Source: Clostridia bacterium (lineage in GTDB: Bacteria; Bacillota; Clostridia; Christensenellales; CAG-917). Taken from it: a DNA stretch of 19,886 nt. A model generated the notes under the pieces. The model did no database searches and was not told the origin of the DNA. It saw only the letters and a program-made list of their open reading frames with translations. The position numbers and the translations under genes are program-made. Location: positions 1 to 19,886 of the forward strand of contig CAAEDU010000038.1 of NCBI GenBank assembly GCA_900754695.1, in the 5' to 3' direction. Positions 1 through 7,900 of the stretch are shown here, in pieces (the stretch's first letter is position 1; every line of letters starts with the position of its first letter).

Positions 1-14
1 GGCGCATTTTTATA
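1..14. terminator. possible 3' edge of a terminator cut by the window
   Basis: The first bases (GGCGC, A, then a run of T) closely resemble the descending arm and T tract of the murC terminator at 1638-1649, and the bases after them also match (TAATAAGAAGTACGGG here, TTATAAAAGTATGGGG there). This suggests that a forward-reading gene ends just outside the window. The ascending arm is not visible, so this is an inference from similarity. Confidence 0.3.
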
Positions 15-25
15 ATAAGAAGTAC

Positions 26-83
26 GGGAGCGCGAGGGTGTAACACCCTCGCAAGGGGGCGTGGGGGAATAATTCTCCCGCGG
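26..83. repeat. double-hairpin intergenic repeat, copy 1
   Basis: A GGGAGC tag (26-31) precedes a perfect 9-bp stem (32-40 with 44-52) closed by a TAA loop. After an AAGGGGG linker comes a second stem (60-69 with 73-82), also with a TAA loop and with two G·T pairs (66/76 and 62/80). The same tag, stem order and TAA loops recur at 1865-1922 with compensatory base changes, and a shortened copy follows at 83-111. It lies in the murC leader. The family is not one I recognise. It could be a REP-type element or a conserved RNA or terminator module. Confidence 0.75.
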
Positions 84-111
84 GGAGCGCGAGGGTGCAA
101 CACCCTCGCAA
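83..111. repeat. hairpin repeat, copy 2 (first hairpin only)
   Basis: A GGGAGC tag (83-88), the 9-bp stem 89-97 with 101-109 and the following AAG match copy 1, but the loop is CAA and the second hairpin is missing, because the sequence diverges after 111. The copy is head-to-tail with copy 1 at a 57-base period, which suggests local duplication followed by loss of the second arm. Confidence 0.7.
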
Positions 112-168
112 GTTGATCCTCCGGGTTGCGGGAACTTCGAGCGGGAGGGGCTGCATATCATTTAGGGT

Positions 169-1530
169 ATGGAACTTGAGCGGGAAAGAGTGCATTTTGT
201 GGGCGTGGGCGGGGCGAGCATGTGCGCGCTGGCGGAATATTGTCTGTTGGCGGGCGCGGAGGTGAGCGGCAGTGACAGGGTGCGCTCCGCGGCGCTTGAG
301 AGGCTTGCCGCGCTCGGGGCGGAGGTATATCTCGGTGCGCGGCGGGACACCATTGCAAGGGCGGGTCTCGTCGTCAGGTCGTCCGCCGTCCCGCTCACGG
401 ACGAAGAGGTCTCTCTCGCGCTCGCAATGGGCAAGCGCGTCATCGAGCGGCACGAGCTGCTTGCGCTGATAGCCGATGGTTTCGATGTCGTTGCCGCAGT
501 TGCGGGCACGCACGGCAAGACCACCGTCACGGCGATGACGGCGCACATCCTGAAAGAATGCGGAGTGCCGTTTGTCGCGCACATCGGCGGCGAGCCCGTG
601 GGCATGGGCAATCTCACCGTATGCGGCGGCGAAGACGGCGCGCTGCCGCGAGGGATATTCCTCACCGAAGCGTGCGAGTTCGGGAGGCATCTCACCGCGC
701 TGAAGCCCGACATCGCCGCCGTCGTCAACATCGAGTGCGATCACCCGGACTGCTACCGTGACATCGGCGAGGTGCGGGAGGTCTTTGCGGAATTTGTCGA
801 AAAATGTCCTCTCACCCTGGTGCGGAGAGAGGACGCTTTCATATGCACGGGTGCGCATGTGTGCATTCGGGAAGGGGAGAACTCTCGGATGCACGAGTGT
901 GCATATCTCTTTTCGAGTGTTCCGAAGTGCAGGGAGGGGCAGACGGTGACGCTCTCCTCCCCGGACGGGCGGGAGGTGTTCGCTCTGCCGTTTGCGGGCA
1001 GACACTACGCCGAGGACGCGGCATTCGCCGTCGCTCTCGCATGCGAGCTCGGCGCCGATCTGCACTCCGCTTGCCGCGCTCTTGCTTCGTTCAAAGGAGT
1101 TAAGCGCCGCTGCGAGCGGGCAGGCAAACTCGGGCGCGCGGAGGTTGTCTTTGACTACGCTCACCACCCCACCGAACTCGAATGCACCCTCTCCGCCGCG
1201 GAAGAGGACGGCAGCCGAGTGCTCCCCGTGTTCCAGCCGCACACCTACTCCCGCACAAAGAGCTACCTCTCCGATTTCGCCCGCGTGCTCGGGTCCCGCG
1301 GCGAGGTCATACTCCTCCCCGTATACGCCGCGCGCGAGAGGGAGATGAGCGGCGGCACTTCCCCCGATCTCGCCGATGAGATAGGACGTCAATTCCCCGA
1401 ATGCGAGGTTCATCTCGCCGTTTCTGACGATGACGCCCTAAATATTGCAAGTTTCCGCGCCGATGACTATGACAAAGTCCTCTTCCTCGGCGCGGGCGAC
1501 ATCTATGCCTTACGCTCGCGCTTTGAGTAA
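169..1530 (+). CDS. murC: UDP-N-acetylmuramate--L-alanine ligase MurC
   Basis: Cytoplasmic Mur ligase that joins L-alanine to UDP-N-acetylmuramic acid using ATP, the first step of the peptidoglycan stem peptide. The 453 residues match the usual MurC length of about 450-480. The N-terminal UDP-binding glycine loop is GVGGASM (12-18), the ATP P-loop is GTHGKTT (113-119), the central segment carries EACEF and the metal-site-like NIECDHPD (187-194), and the C-terminal domain has DYAHHPTE (329-336), FQPHTYSRT (355-363) and FLGAGDI (439-445). These are MurC rather than MurD/E/F signatures. The ATG at 169 gives the expected short lead into the glycine loop, although its ribosome site is weak (only TAGGG close by; GGGAGGGG lies about 19 bases upstream). 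It stands alone, between hairpin repeats and a terminator. Confidence 0.95.
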   Translation: MELERERVHFVGVGGASMCALAEYCLLAGAEVSGSDRVRSAALERLAALGAEVYLGARRDTIARAGLVVRSSAVPLTDEEVSLALAMGKRVIERHELLALIADGFDVVAAVAGTHGKTTVTAMTAHILKECGVPFVAHIGGEPVGMGNLTVCGGEDGALPRGIFLTEACEFGRHLTALKPDIAAVVNIECDHPDCYRDIGEVREVFAEFVEKCPLTLVRREDAFICTGAHVCIREGENSRMHECAYLFSSVPKCREGQTVTLSSPDGREVFALPFAGRHYAEDAAFAVALACELGADLHSACRALASFKGVKRRCERAGKLGRAEVVFDYAHHPTELECTLSAAEEDGSRVLPVFQPHTYSRTKSYLSDFARVLGSRGEVILLPVYAAREREMSGGTSPDLADEIGRQFPECEVHLAVSDDDALNIASFRADDYDKVLFLGAGDIYALRSRFE

Positions 1531-1536
1531 GATCGC

Positions 1537-1580
1537 AGGGGCGCTGCCCCTTGACCCCGCGAGGGGCATCATGCCCCTCG
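1537..1580. repeat. pair of GC-rich hairpins after murC
   Basis: Six bases after the murC stop there is a 6-bp stem (1537-1542 with 1546-1551, loop GCT). It is followed by a perfect 9-bp stem (1560-1568 with 1572-1580, loop TCA). Two short stems with three-base loops echo the architecture of the repeats at 26-83 and 1865-1922, but the sequence is different. It has no T tract, so it is not a standard terminator. It may be a second repeat family or a 3'-end stabiliser. Confidence 0.6.
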
Positions 1581-1604
1581 ACCCCTAACTTTTAATATAA
1601 TATT

Positions 1605-1649
1605 GCGCCGAAGGCTGCGGTTTCACCCTCAGCCTTCGGCGCGTTTTTT
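1605..1649 (+). terminator. rho-independent terminator of murC
   Basis: A perfect 13-bp stem (1605-1617 with 1630-1642) with a 12-base loop is followed by G and six T residues (1644-1649). This is the only strong terminator after murC and supports a monocistronic transcript. Confidence 0.9.
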
Positions 1650-1864
1650 ATTATAAAAGTATGGGGGTGTGGGTGAGAAGAAAGTGCCACTGTCACACGG
1701 AGTGAAAATCAGAGAGCACCGCGATAGTTTTTGAGCGGAGTGAGAAAACGAGGAGCGGGGCGAACGTCCGTATTTTCACGACGTGATAAGGAGCAGTCGT
1801 GCGGTAGGCGAGCCGACCGCCGCAGCGCGGCGTAATGGCGACGAAACTGCACGAAATGCGACGC
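1650..1864. other. gene-free spacer with small hairpins
   Basis: No credible coding frame or ribosome site is present. Visible structure includes a 6-bp stem at 1818-1823 with 1827-1832 (loop AGC), an imperfect hairpin just before it at 1801-1820, and the phrase CGGAGTGA/AGCGGAGTGAG occurring twice (near 1696 and 1735). It lies between the converging murC and DUF4363 transcripts. I cannot assign a function. Confidence 0.5.
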
Positions 1865-1922
1865 GGGAGCGCGAGGGATTAAATCCCTCGCAAGGGGGTG
1901 TGGGGGAATAATTCCTCCACAC
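1865..1922. repeat. double-hairpin intergenic repeat, copy 3
   Basis: A GGGAGC tag (1865-1870) is followed by a 9-bp stem (1871-1879 with 1883-1891, loop TAA). An AAGGGG linker then leads to an 11-bp stem (1898-1908 with 1912-1922, loop TAA) containing one G·T pair (1904/1916). Relative to copy 1, the two loop-proximal pairs of stem one are AT/AT instead of TG/CA, and in stem two the pair 1899/1921 is T-A where copy 1 has C-G (60/82). Pairing is therefore kept while sequence changes. The last base is shared with the stop codon of the minus-strand gene that ends at 1922. Confidence 0.8.
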
Positions 1923-2299
1923 TAAATAATGTCCGATGGGGAGAAATCAAGCAATTCTCTGAGGTTGCGGGACATGGTGAGGAGGGACTGACATTTGCTG
2001 AGGGCGTTTTTGTCGTCGCCGCATTCCAGCGAACCTTCCGTTTCGGCGAGGGCGACGGAGAATGCGCGGATGTCGGGCGACCAGGTGAAGAGCTCCATGG
2101 CGGCGCGTTTTTTCTCCCACCAATCGGTGAGGGTCTTCACCTCGTCGAGGGCGTCGTCGGAGGGGCTTTTTATGGCGGATTCCAGCGCGTTTATGCGCGC
2201 GTCCAACTCGTCGAAGGTGCGCTCGATGTAGACTGTTTCCAGCACGCCGGCGGTGATGATCGCGGCGAGGATGACGAGGGCGATGACGAAGCGTTTCAT
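1922..2299 (-). CDS. DUF4363-like small membrane-anchored protein
   Basis: A 125-residue protein with one N-terminal hydrophobic helix (about residues 3-22), followed by a charged, helical extracytoplasmic-looking domain containing LTDWWEKKRAAMELF (57-71). Size, a single anchor and the WWEKK-type segment fit the DUF4363 family, which is often encoded next to DUF421 genes in Clostridia (recalled family knowledge). The ATG overlaps the TGA of the upstream DUF421 gene in an ATGA arrangement (2296-2299), implying translational coupling, and the TAG stop at 1924-1922 touches repeat copy 3. The biochemical role is unknown. A longer frame reading back to 2986 is only an out-of-frame run through the DUF421 gene. 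Confidence 0.8.
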   Translation of the reverse strand: MKRFVIALVILAAIITAGVLETVYIERTFDELDARINALESAIKSPSDDALDEVKTLTDWWEKKRAAMELFTWSPDIRAFSVALAETEGSLECGDDKNALSKCQSLLTMSRNLRELLDFSPSDII

Positions 2300-3006
2300 C
2301 CCGCGTCCTCCTCGGGGAAGGTGACGGTCATGCTGTCGCCCGCATAGGGCTGGACAAAGACTTTTCTGCCCGTGACGAGCAGCAGGAGGATGTCGGACTG
2401 TTTCATCCCGAGGGCGTCCAGCAGGCGGAGCACCCGCTCCTTGTCGACGCCGCGGAGACCCTTCAGGTTCGCGCCCATGAAGCAGCCTTCCATCACGACG
2501 GTGACGGGCATTTCGGCGGGCTCGGGCGCCATGCCCATATCGGAGGGGGTGAGGGGCTTGAACTGCGCTTTGGGGAGCACGGTCATGGTGCCGTTGGTCT
2601 CGATGATGGCATATTCCACTTCGCCGGGGTCGAAGCACCCGCCGGAGCGCAGGGCTTCGAGCAGGTCGTCGATGTTCATATTGAGCTCTTTGAGGACGTC
2701 GGGGAGCAGATTGCCGCGCTCGATGACGATGATGGGCTTGCCGTTGAGCAGCTTTCTGAAACGCAGGCTGCCCGAGGCGAGCTTGGTGATGATGATGTGC
2801 ACCACGAAGAGGGTGAACACGGGGATGATGCCGTAGACTACGGGGATGGTGGGATCGCTCATCGGGATGCAGGCAAGGTCGCTCGCCACCAACGTGATGG
2901 CGAACTCGAACGGCTGCAATTCGCCGAGCTGCCGCTTGCCCATCAGCCGCATGGCGACGAGCAGGAAGAAATAGATGACGATGCACCTGACAAAGAGGTT
3001 GAGCAT
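2296..3006 (-). CDS. DUF421 (YetF/YrbG-like) membrane protein
   Basis: A 236-residue integral membrane protein with three hydrophobic segments (about 4-20, 36-50 and 53-75), then a soluble domain. The hallmark is MGKRQLGELQPFEF (22-35), followed by LVASDLACIPM. The cytoplasmic part has GKPIIVIERG (89-98) and a tail up to 236, which fits the DUF421 N-terminal region plus YetF-type C-terminal domain. Some family members are linked to spore or envelope functions, but the molecular activity is not established. I chose the ATG at 3006 because the upstream in-frame extension overlaps the flippase gene in another frame and has no membrane or family character; no strong ribosome site is visible. It follows the flippase gene by 28 bases and overlaps the DUF4363 gene downstream. 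Confidence 0.88.
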   Translation of the reverse strand: MLNLFVRCIVIYFFLLVAMRLMGKRQLGELQPFEFAITLVASDLACIPMSDPTIPVVYGIIPVFTLFVVHIIITKLASGSLRFRKLLNGKPIIVIERGNLLPDVLKELNMNIDDLLEALRSGGCFDPGEVEYAIIETNGTMTVLPKAQFKPLTPSDMGMAPEPAEMPVTVVMEGCFMGANLKGLRGVDKERVLRLLDALGMKQSDILLLLVTGRKVFVQPYAGDSMTVTFPEEDAG

Positions 3007-3034
3007 GGCATTATTTTGCCGCCTGCACCTCTTT

Positions 3035-4588
3035 TTATTCGGACGGAGAGGGGGAGCGTTCCGCCCGCGAACGCCTGTGCCGCAGGCAGACGCGGGGCTT
3101 TTTGGCGGGGAGCAGCATCCGGATGACGGCGCGGATGTCCACGACGCCGAACACGGAGACGAATGCGGCAAAGAGCCCGAGGACGGGCAGAGTCACCGCG
3201 AGCATGGTGAGCACGGTGCCGAGCGCGGGGGCGACGAGCCGCTCCAAAAAGCAGCCGAGGACGGCGAGCGGGAGTGAGAACACGCACACTCCCACCGCTT
3301 TTGCCGTACCTTCCGGGCGTCCCAGCCTGTGCATGAGGAAGGCGGAGTTGACTGAGGCGGTGACCGCCATCCCCACGCCGCTCGCGACCGCGGCGGAATA
3401 GATGCCGACGCGTTGCGGGAGAAGGAATATGCAGGGGAGGGAGCACACCAGCCCGCACACATAGCCCGCGAAAGAGCACTTCTCCATGCCGAGGGAATTG
3501 AGCACGGGGGTGGTGACGCTGCCGAGCGCGAGGGGGAAGATGATGACGGCGGCGTAGGAGACCAGCTTGCCCGCTTCCTCGTCACCAAAGAAGAACAGTC
3601 CGAGCTCTTTCCCGAGGGGGACGTAGGCGGCGAAGAACGCCGAGGCTACGATGGCGGCGAAGAGAAGGGCGGTGCGGAGTTTCGCGCGGATGTCGTCGTA
3701 TCTCCCTGCGGCGGCGAGCTCCGCGAGGTCGGGGATGAGCACGACGGAGAGCGCGGAGATGACGGTTACGGGCGCCATGATGAGGGGGAGCGCCATGCCC
3801 GCCACTCTGCCGTAACCCGCGGCTGCCGCGGCGGCGGTCATGCCGCCTTCCACGAGTTTGCGGGGGATGACGAGGGCGGAGAGGGAGGCGGAAAGCGAGG
3901 TGAGCACTCTCACCGCCGAGAGGGGGAGAGTGGCGGAGACGAGTTCGCCCGTGCCCTGCGGTCTTCCAAGCCTGCCGCCTGCTCGGAAGAACATGAAAAA
4001 GAGGATGAGGACGGACGCCGCGTCGGACACGGTCAGTGCAGCCGCCACGCCGACGGCGCCCGTCATCGAGGCGAACAGTCCGCCCGCGAACAGCATCGCG
4101 AAGCCTATCTTCAACACCTCGTCCACGAGCTCCAGCGAGGAGAAGGCGAGGAAGCGCTTCCGTCCCCAAAACCAACTGCGGAGGGGCGCATAGAGCGAGG
4201 AAGTGACGAGGGCGGGCAGCATGACGAGGAAGATGGGCACGCATCTTTCATCAGCAAACAGCCCGCCAAGGCGGTCTCGGAGGGCGAGAAAGACCGCGCA
4301 CATCGCCGCCGAGGTGACGAGACCTATGACGAGGGAGGCGGTGGTCAGCGCGTTCTGGCGGCGGACGTCGCCGCGTGCGGCGCATTCCGCGACTTTGCGC
4401 GAGAGCACAGTGGGCGCTCCCGCCGTGAAGGAGAAGAGGAGCAGCAGGACGCTGAGCGCGATCTGATAGAGACCCACCGCCTCCGCCCCGAGGGTGCGCG
4501 ACATCCAGATCTTGAAAAGAAAGGAGAAGAGCCTGGTCGCCACCGAAAAAACCGTCACAATAGAGAATGCCTTGACCGTACCGTTCAA
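3035..4588 (-). CDS. MurJ/SpoVB-like polysaccharide or lipid II flippase
   Basis: A 517-residue polytopic membrane protein of the MOP exporter superfamily (MATE-like fold), with roughly 12-14 hydrophobic segments judged by eye. The conserved N-terminal helix pair contains SRTLGAEAVGLYQIA (30-44) and GAPTVLSRKVAE (57-68), typical of SpoVB and related flippases that move undecaprenyl-linked wall or polysaccharide precursors outward. Length agrees with SpoVB (about 510-540). The C-terminus is a short basic tail. The start is TTG at 4588-4586: an in-frame stop (4606-4604) lies six codons upstream, and a GAGG ribosome site (4599-4596) sits seven bases before it. It heads a minus-strand cluster with the DUF421 and DUF4363 genes. 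Whether the substrate is lipid II or another glycan cannot be told from sequence. Confidence 0.88.
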   Translation of the reverse strand: MNGTVKAFSIVTVFSVATRLFSFLFKIWMSRTLGAEAVGLYQIALSVLLLLFSFTAGAPTVLSRKVAECAARGDVRRQNALTTASLVIGLVTSAAMCAVFLALRDRLGGLFADERCVPIFLVMLPALVTSSLYAPLRSWFWGRKRFLAFSSLELVDEVLKIGFAMLFAGGLFASMTGAVGVAAALTVSDAASVLILFFMFFRAGGRLGRPQGTGELVSATLPLSAVRVLTSLSASLSALVIPRKLVEGGMTAAAAAAGYGRVAGMALPLIMAPVTVISALSVVLIPDLAELAAAGRYDDIRAKLRTALLFAAIVASAFFAAYVPLGKELGLFFFGDEEAGKLVSYAAVIIFPLALGSVTTPVLNSLGMEKCSFAGYVCGLVCSLPCIFLLPQRVGIYSAAVASGVGMAVTASVNSAFLMHRLGRPEGTAKAVGVCVFSLPLAVLGCFLERLVAPALGTVLTMLAVTLPVLGLFAAFVSVFGVVDIRAVIRMLLPAKKPRVCLRHRRSRAERSPSPSE

Positions 4589-4931
4589 TTTTTCGCCTCG
4601 AACTTACGATATGCGCCTCGGGCGGAAAAAATTCTGCCCGAGGGCGGCGGGACCGATGCGGAATTGCGGCGGAGAGGAGAGCAGATGAGAGGGGGCGCAG
4701 GGAAGCCGCGCGAAGAAGAAGTGGACATGGGAAGTGGTGTAGGGGAGCCGCGCGGAGAAAAAAGCGGGATGAGAAAGGCTCGCGGGAGAGGCGTGCTAAG
4801 AAAACGGGGCGCGGAAAGCGATGTCGGGAGCAGTATGCGGGAATGGCACCGAACTGCGGCGGAGAGGAGAGGGAATGCAAGAGGGAGGGTGTGAGGAGGA
4901 AGGGGAGAGCGCTTCGGCAAGGGTGCAAAAC
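4589..4931. repeat. purine-rich spacer with degenerate direct repeats
   Basis: About 340 bases separate the flippase from the terminator of the large surface-protein gene. The plus strand is strongly A/G-rich. A 21-base block is repeated at 4661-4681 and 4851-4871 with one mismatch, exactly 190 bases apart. A second block (AAGCCGCGCGAAGAA at 4703-4717, GAGCCGCGCGGAGAA at 4745-4759) recurs after 42 bases. Frames crossing it in either direction are low in complexity (Pro/Ser/Arg-rich on the minus strand) and lack ribosome sites, so I treat it as non-coding. It probably includes the flippase promoter, but I see no confident -35/-10 pair. Confidence 0.6.
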
Positions 4932-4959
4932 AAAAGCCCTCTCGGGTGAGAGGGCTTTT
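4932..4959. terminator. bidirectional rho-independent terminator
   Basis: A perfect 12-bp stem (4932-4943 with 4948-4959, loop GGGT) has A residues on its left arm and T residues on its right. On the minus strand the T-rich end lies just after the surface-protein stop (4975), so it should end that long transcript. The 15-base distance from the stop codon is typical. Confidence 0.92.
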
Positions 4960-4974
4960 TGAGTCCGTTTACGG

Positions 4975-7900
4975 TCACTCGTTGAAGTCGTCGTAACCGT
5001 CCTTCTTCCTGCGCACGTTGGCGGAGGAGACGCTGTCGGTGGGCTCGTCGGGGGTCTTCTTGGTGAACTTCTTCTTATACTTCTTGACGAAGAACACGAT
5101 GACCACCGCGATGATCGCGAGACCGATGACGATGGTCGGGATCATCCACCACAGGTTGTCGAGGTTGAAGCCGCCGGAGGGAACGTCGGTGTCGGTGTCG
5201 TCATCGTCGCCCGTCGCGCCCTGTTCCGCCTCCTCGGGGATGCGGTAGTTGGAGTAGGTCTCGTCGCCCTCGGGGAATGCGTCCACAGCCTCTTCGTACT
5301 CGTTCTCGCCGCCGATCTCCTCGATGGTGACCGCGTCGAAGAAGGCGTAGCCGCTGACGAGAGCATCCTCGTCATCCGCGTCATAGCGTCCGAGCCCGAG
5401 GCGGAGGGAGACATTCGTCACATCGTCGGAGGGCGCGATGACCACGAAGGTGTAGGTGCGCCATGCGCCGTCGGTGTTGATGTTCTCGAAGCGCATGCTC
5501 TCGTCGCTGCTGTCGGCGGAGCCGAGATAGAGCTCGATGTACGCGCCGCGGTCGTCCGCCGCCGTCCAGGTGTTGTCGTCGCCGACGTGCCCGATGCCGT
5601 AGGTGAACACGCGCACGGTGATCCTGTATGCGGTCTCGGCTGTGAGGGTGTAGCTCGCGGAGCCGAAGCGGTAGGCGCTGTTGCGCATATTGTTGATGGC
5701 AAGCACCTTGTCGCCGTCCGCGCCGTCGAGGATCTTCTCCGCGATGTCGGCGGGCAGCATACGGTCCGCGATCGCCTGATAGTATTTATCCTGCTTGATG
5801 GCGGCTCTTGCCGTCTCGCGGTCGGTGTCGTTGTTCGGGTCGCGGTCGGGGTGTTTTTCGAACCATTTTTCGATCTCGTCCGCGGTCGCGTCGAAGTCGT
5901 CGACGTCGAGCTCGGGACCGAAGCCGGTCACGTAGGAGTCGCGGTTGTCGGGCTGGTTTTCGTCGGGTTCCGGACCCATGGCGGTGGAGTTGAGGTCGGA
6001 GACGTCCATGACGCCGTGCGCGATGTCGTCCTCTTCCTGATCGGTGCCGCGGGTGCCCGTCCAGCCGTTGGGATCGGAGAGGATGACGTTGCCTTCCTCG
6101 TCCACGCTGTCCGTCTCGCCCTCGAGGGTGTCGAATGAATCGGTGAAGAAGGTGATGCGCTTCACTTCCTCATAGGTCCTGACGCCGTCGATCCCGGCGG
6201 GAGTGTAGCCGTCCAGCTCGTCGTCGGTGAGACCTTCGTGCAGGGTGACGGAGTCGAAGAGGATGATGCCGGAGCTTGCCGCCGTCTCCTCGTCGCCGCC
6301 CGTGATGTCGGTGTTTTCACCCAGCCACAGTCCGAGCTGCAGAGAGACGTCCGTGAGTCCGACTTCGATGTTGAAGGTGTACTTGTTCCACAGTCCGTCG
6401 CCTTCCACGGTGAACCAGATGTTCTCGCCCTCGGCGCCGTTCACGAGAGAGCCGGAGGCTTCGCCTGTGAGATAGATCATGCCCTTGGTGCCTTCCGCGG
6501 CTTTCGCCCACACGCTCAGCGAGTAGTTGCCGGAAGCGTCGAGGGTGAACTTGTCGGAGAGATAACCGACGGAATATGCCTCGCCGTTCAGCCCCGCGAG
6601 TGCGAGCATATAGGGCGCGCCCTTCGCTTCGTAGGGGTCGTCCGTCGCGTCGTAGATGCTGTCGAAGAATGCGTTGCCCGCGCCGAAGAGGTTGTTTATC
6701 TGCGTGCTCGCGATCCAGCTGCCGGGGGTCTCTTCATCCTCTACGACCTTGATGACGCCGCCCACGAAATTCTTGTTGGGGGTGCCGTCCTCGTTTTCGG
6801 TGATGGTCTGATCGCTCAGAGTCCAGTCCTCGGGCACACCCGCGACGTCGCTCGACTGCAGAGTGCCGTCCGCGTCCTCGGAGGCGGTGATGGCTTCCTC
6901 GAGTTCGTCATAGTCGATGTTGCCGAAGGAACCGTTGCCGAAGGAGCCTTCCACCGTGCCGGTGGAGAGATCCGTCTTCTTGATGTAGGTGCCTGCGGAC
7001 GCGCCGGAGTAGTCGGAGTAGGTGATGTCCAGCATGCTGATGTTGGCAAACCACACCGTGCCGCTCGCGAGAGTGGAAGCGCTCCACTTGGTGCCGGAGC
7101 CGAGCGCGAGCTCGAGCCATACCTTCTCTGCGCCTTCGTCGGAACCTTTGACGTAGAATGTGTATTCCGTCCATTCGCTGCCGTCGTCCGTCTCGGTGTT
7201 GAGGGCGGTGAAGGAGGCGAGCGCCGTCTCTTCGCCGTCATCGTCATAGCCCATGAGGTAGACGTATGCGCCTTTGCCCGACTCGACGTCCGCCGTCTTC
7301 AGCCACACGGAGACGGTGTAGGCGCTGTTGGCGCGGAGTTCGAACTCGCCGGACTTGACGCGGTAGGCGACGTTCTCGTCCGCGGTGATCATCATGCCCG
7401 TTGTCGGGACGTTGTCATAGGGGAGACCGGGCGCGGTGATGCCGAGCGCTTCGTAGAGCCCGGTGGCGTCCGCTTCCTCGGTGAGAGGCATCGTGCCCGC
7501 GGTCACCATGTCGGCGGTGACGGTGGGAGCGGTGCCCGCCTCGTCCTCGGAGGGCTCTTTCCTGCTCCAGCCGTCGGACTTGCCAAGGGTGCCTGCAGAG
7601 AACTCGTCATCCGAGCCGTCCGTCTTGAAGTCGCGGCTGATGCCGCCGTAGTTGTCGCTCGCGCGGTCGAAGTAGCTTTCGGAGGTGAGGTCGGTGTAGA
7701 GCGCGGTGTAAGCGTCTCCTTCGCTCACGTTCACTTCGTTGCCTGCCGCGGCGCCTTGTCTTGCGGTGTCGAATGTTCCCTCGTCGGCGTACTGCTCGAG
7801 GGTCACGTCGTCAAAGAACGCCCAGCCCGAGGAGAAGGTGCCGGTGGGGAGATAAGTGGTGCGGGCGCTGCCCGAGGAGGAAGAGGAGGAATAGTAGGTG

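Noticed and set aside
26..111. CRISPR-like tandem repeat
   Set aside because: Only two unequal copies in tandem, no unique spacers, no cas genes; the unit is a double-hairpin intergenic repeat.
10..1413. Long minus-strand open frame opposite murC (467 codons)
   Set aside because: It lies antisense to a gene with full MurC motifs, is Arg/His/Glu-rich without domains, and runs through the hairpin repeats; a codon-bias shadow.
2300..2986. Upstream extension of the DUF4363 gene to a 354-codon frame
   Set aside because: This part overlaps DUF421 in another frame and is Arg/His-rich; the ATGA overlap at 2296-2299 gives the natural start.
3007..3171. N-terminal extension of the DUF421 gene
   Set aside because: The added 55 residues overlap the end of the flippase gene and are Pro/Ser/Arg-rich; the family N-terminus begins at the ATG at 3006.
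3413..4894. Plus-strand open frame of 493 codons opposite the flippase
   Set aside because: The product is Glu/Gly/Arg-rich low-complexity sequence with no membrane or domain features, while the minus strand encodes a clear MOP-family flippase.
4585..4928. Minus-strand open frames in the purine-rich spacer
   Set aside because: They are Pro/Ser/Leu/Arg low-complexity, have no ribosome site, and reflect the purine skew of the opposite strand.
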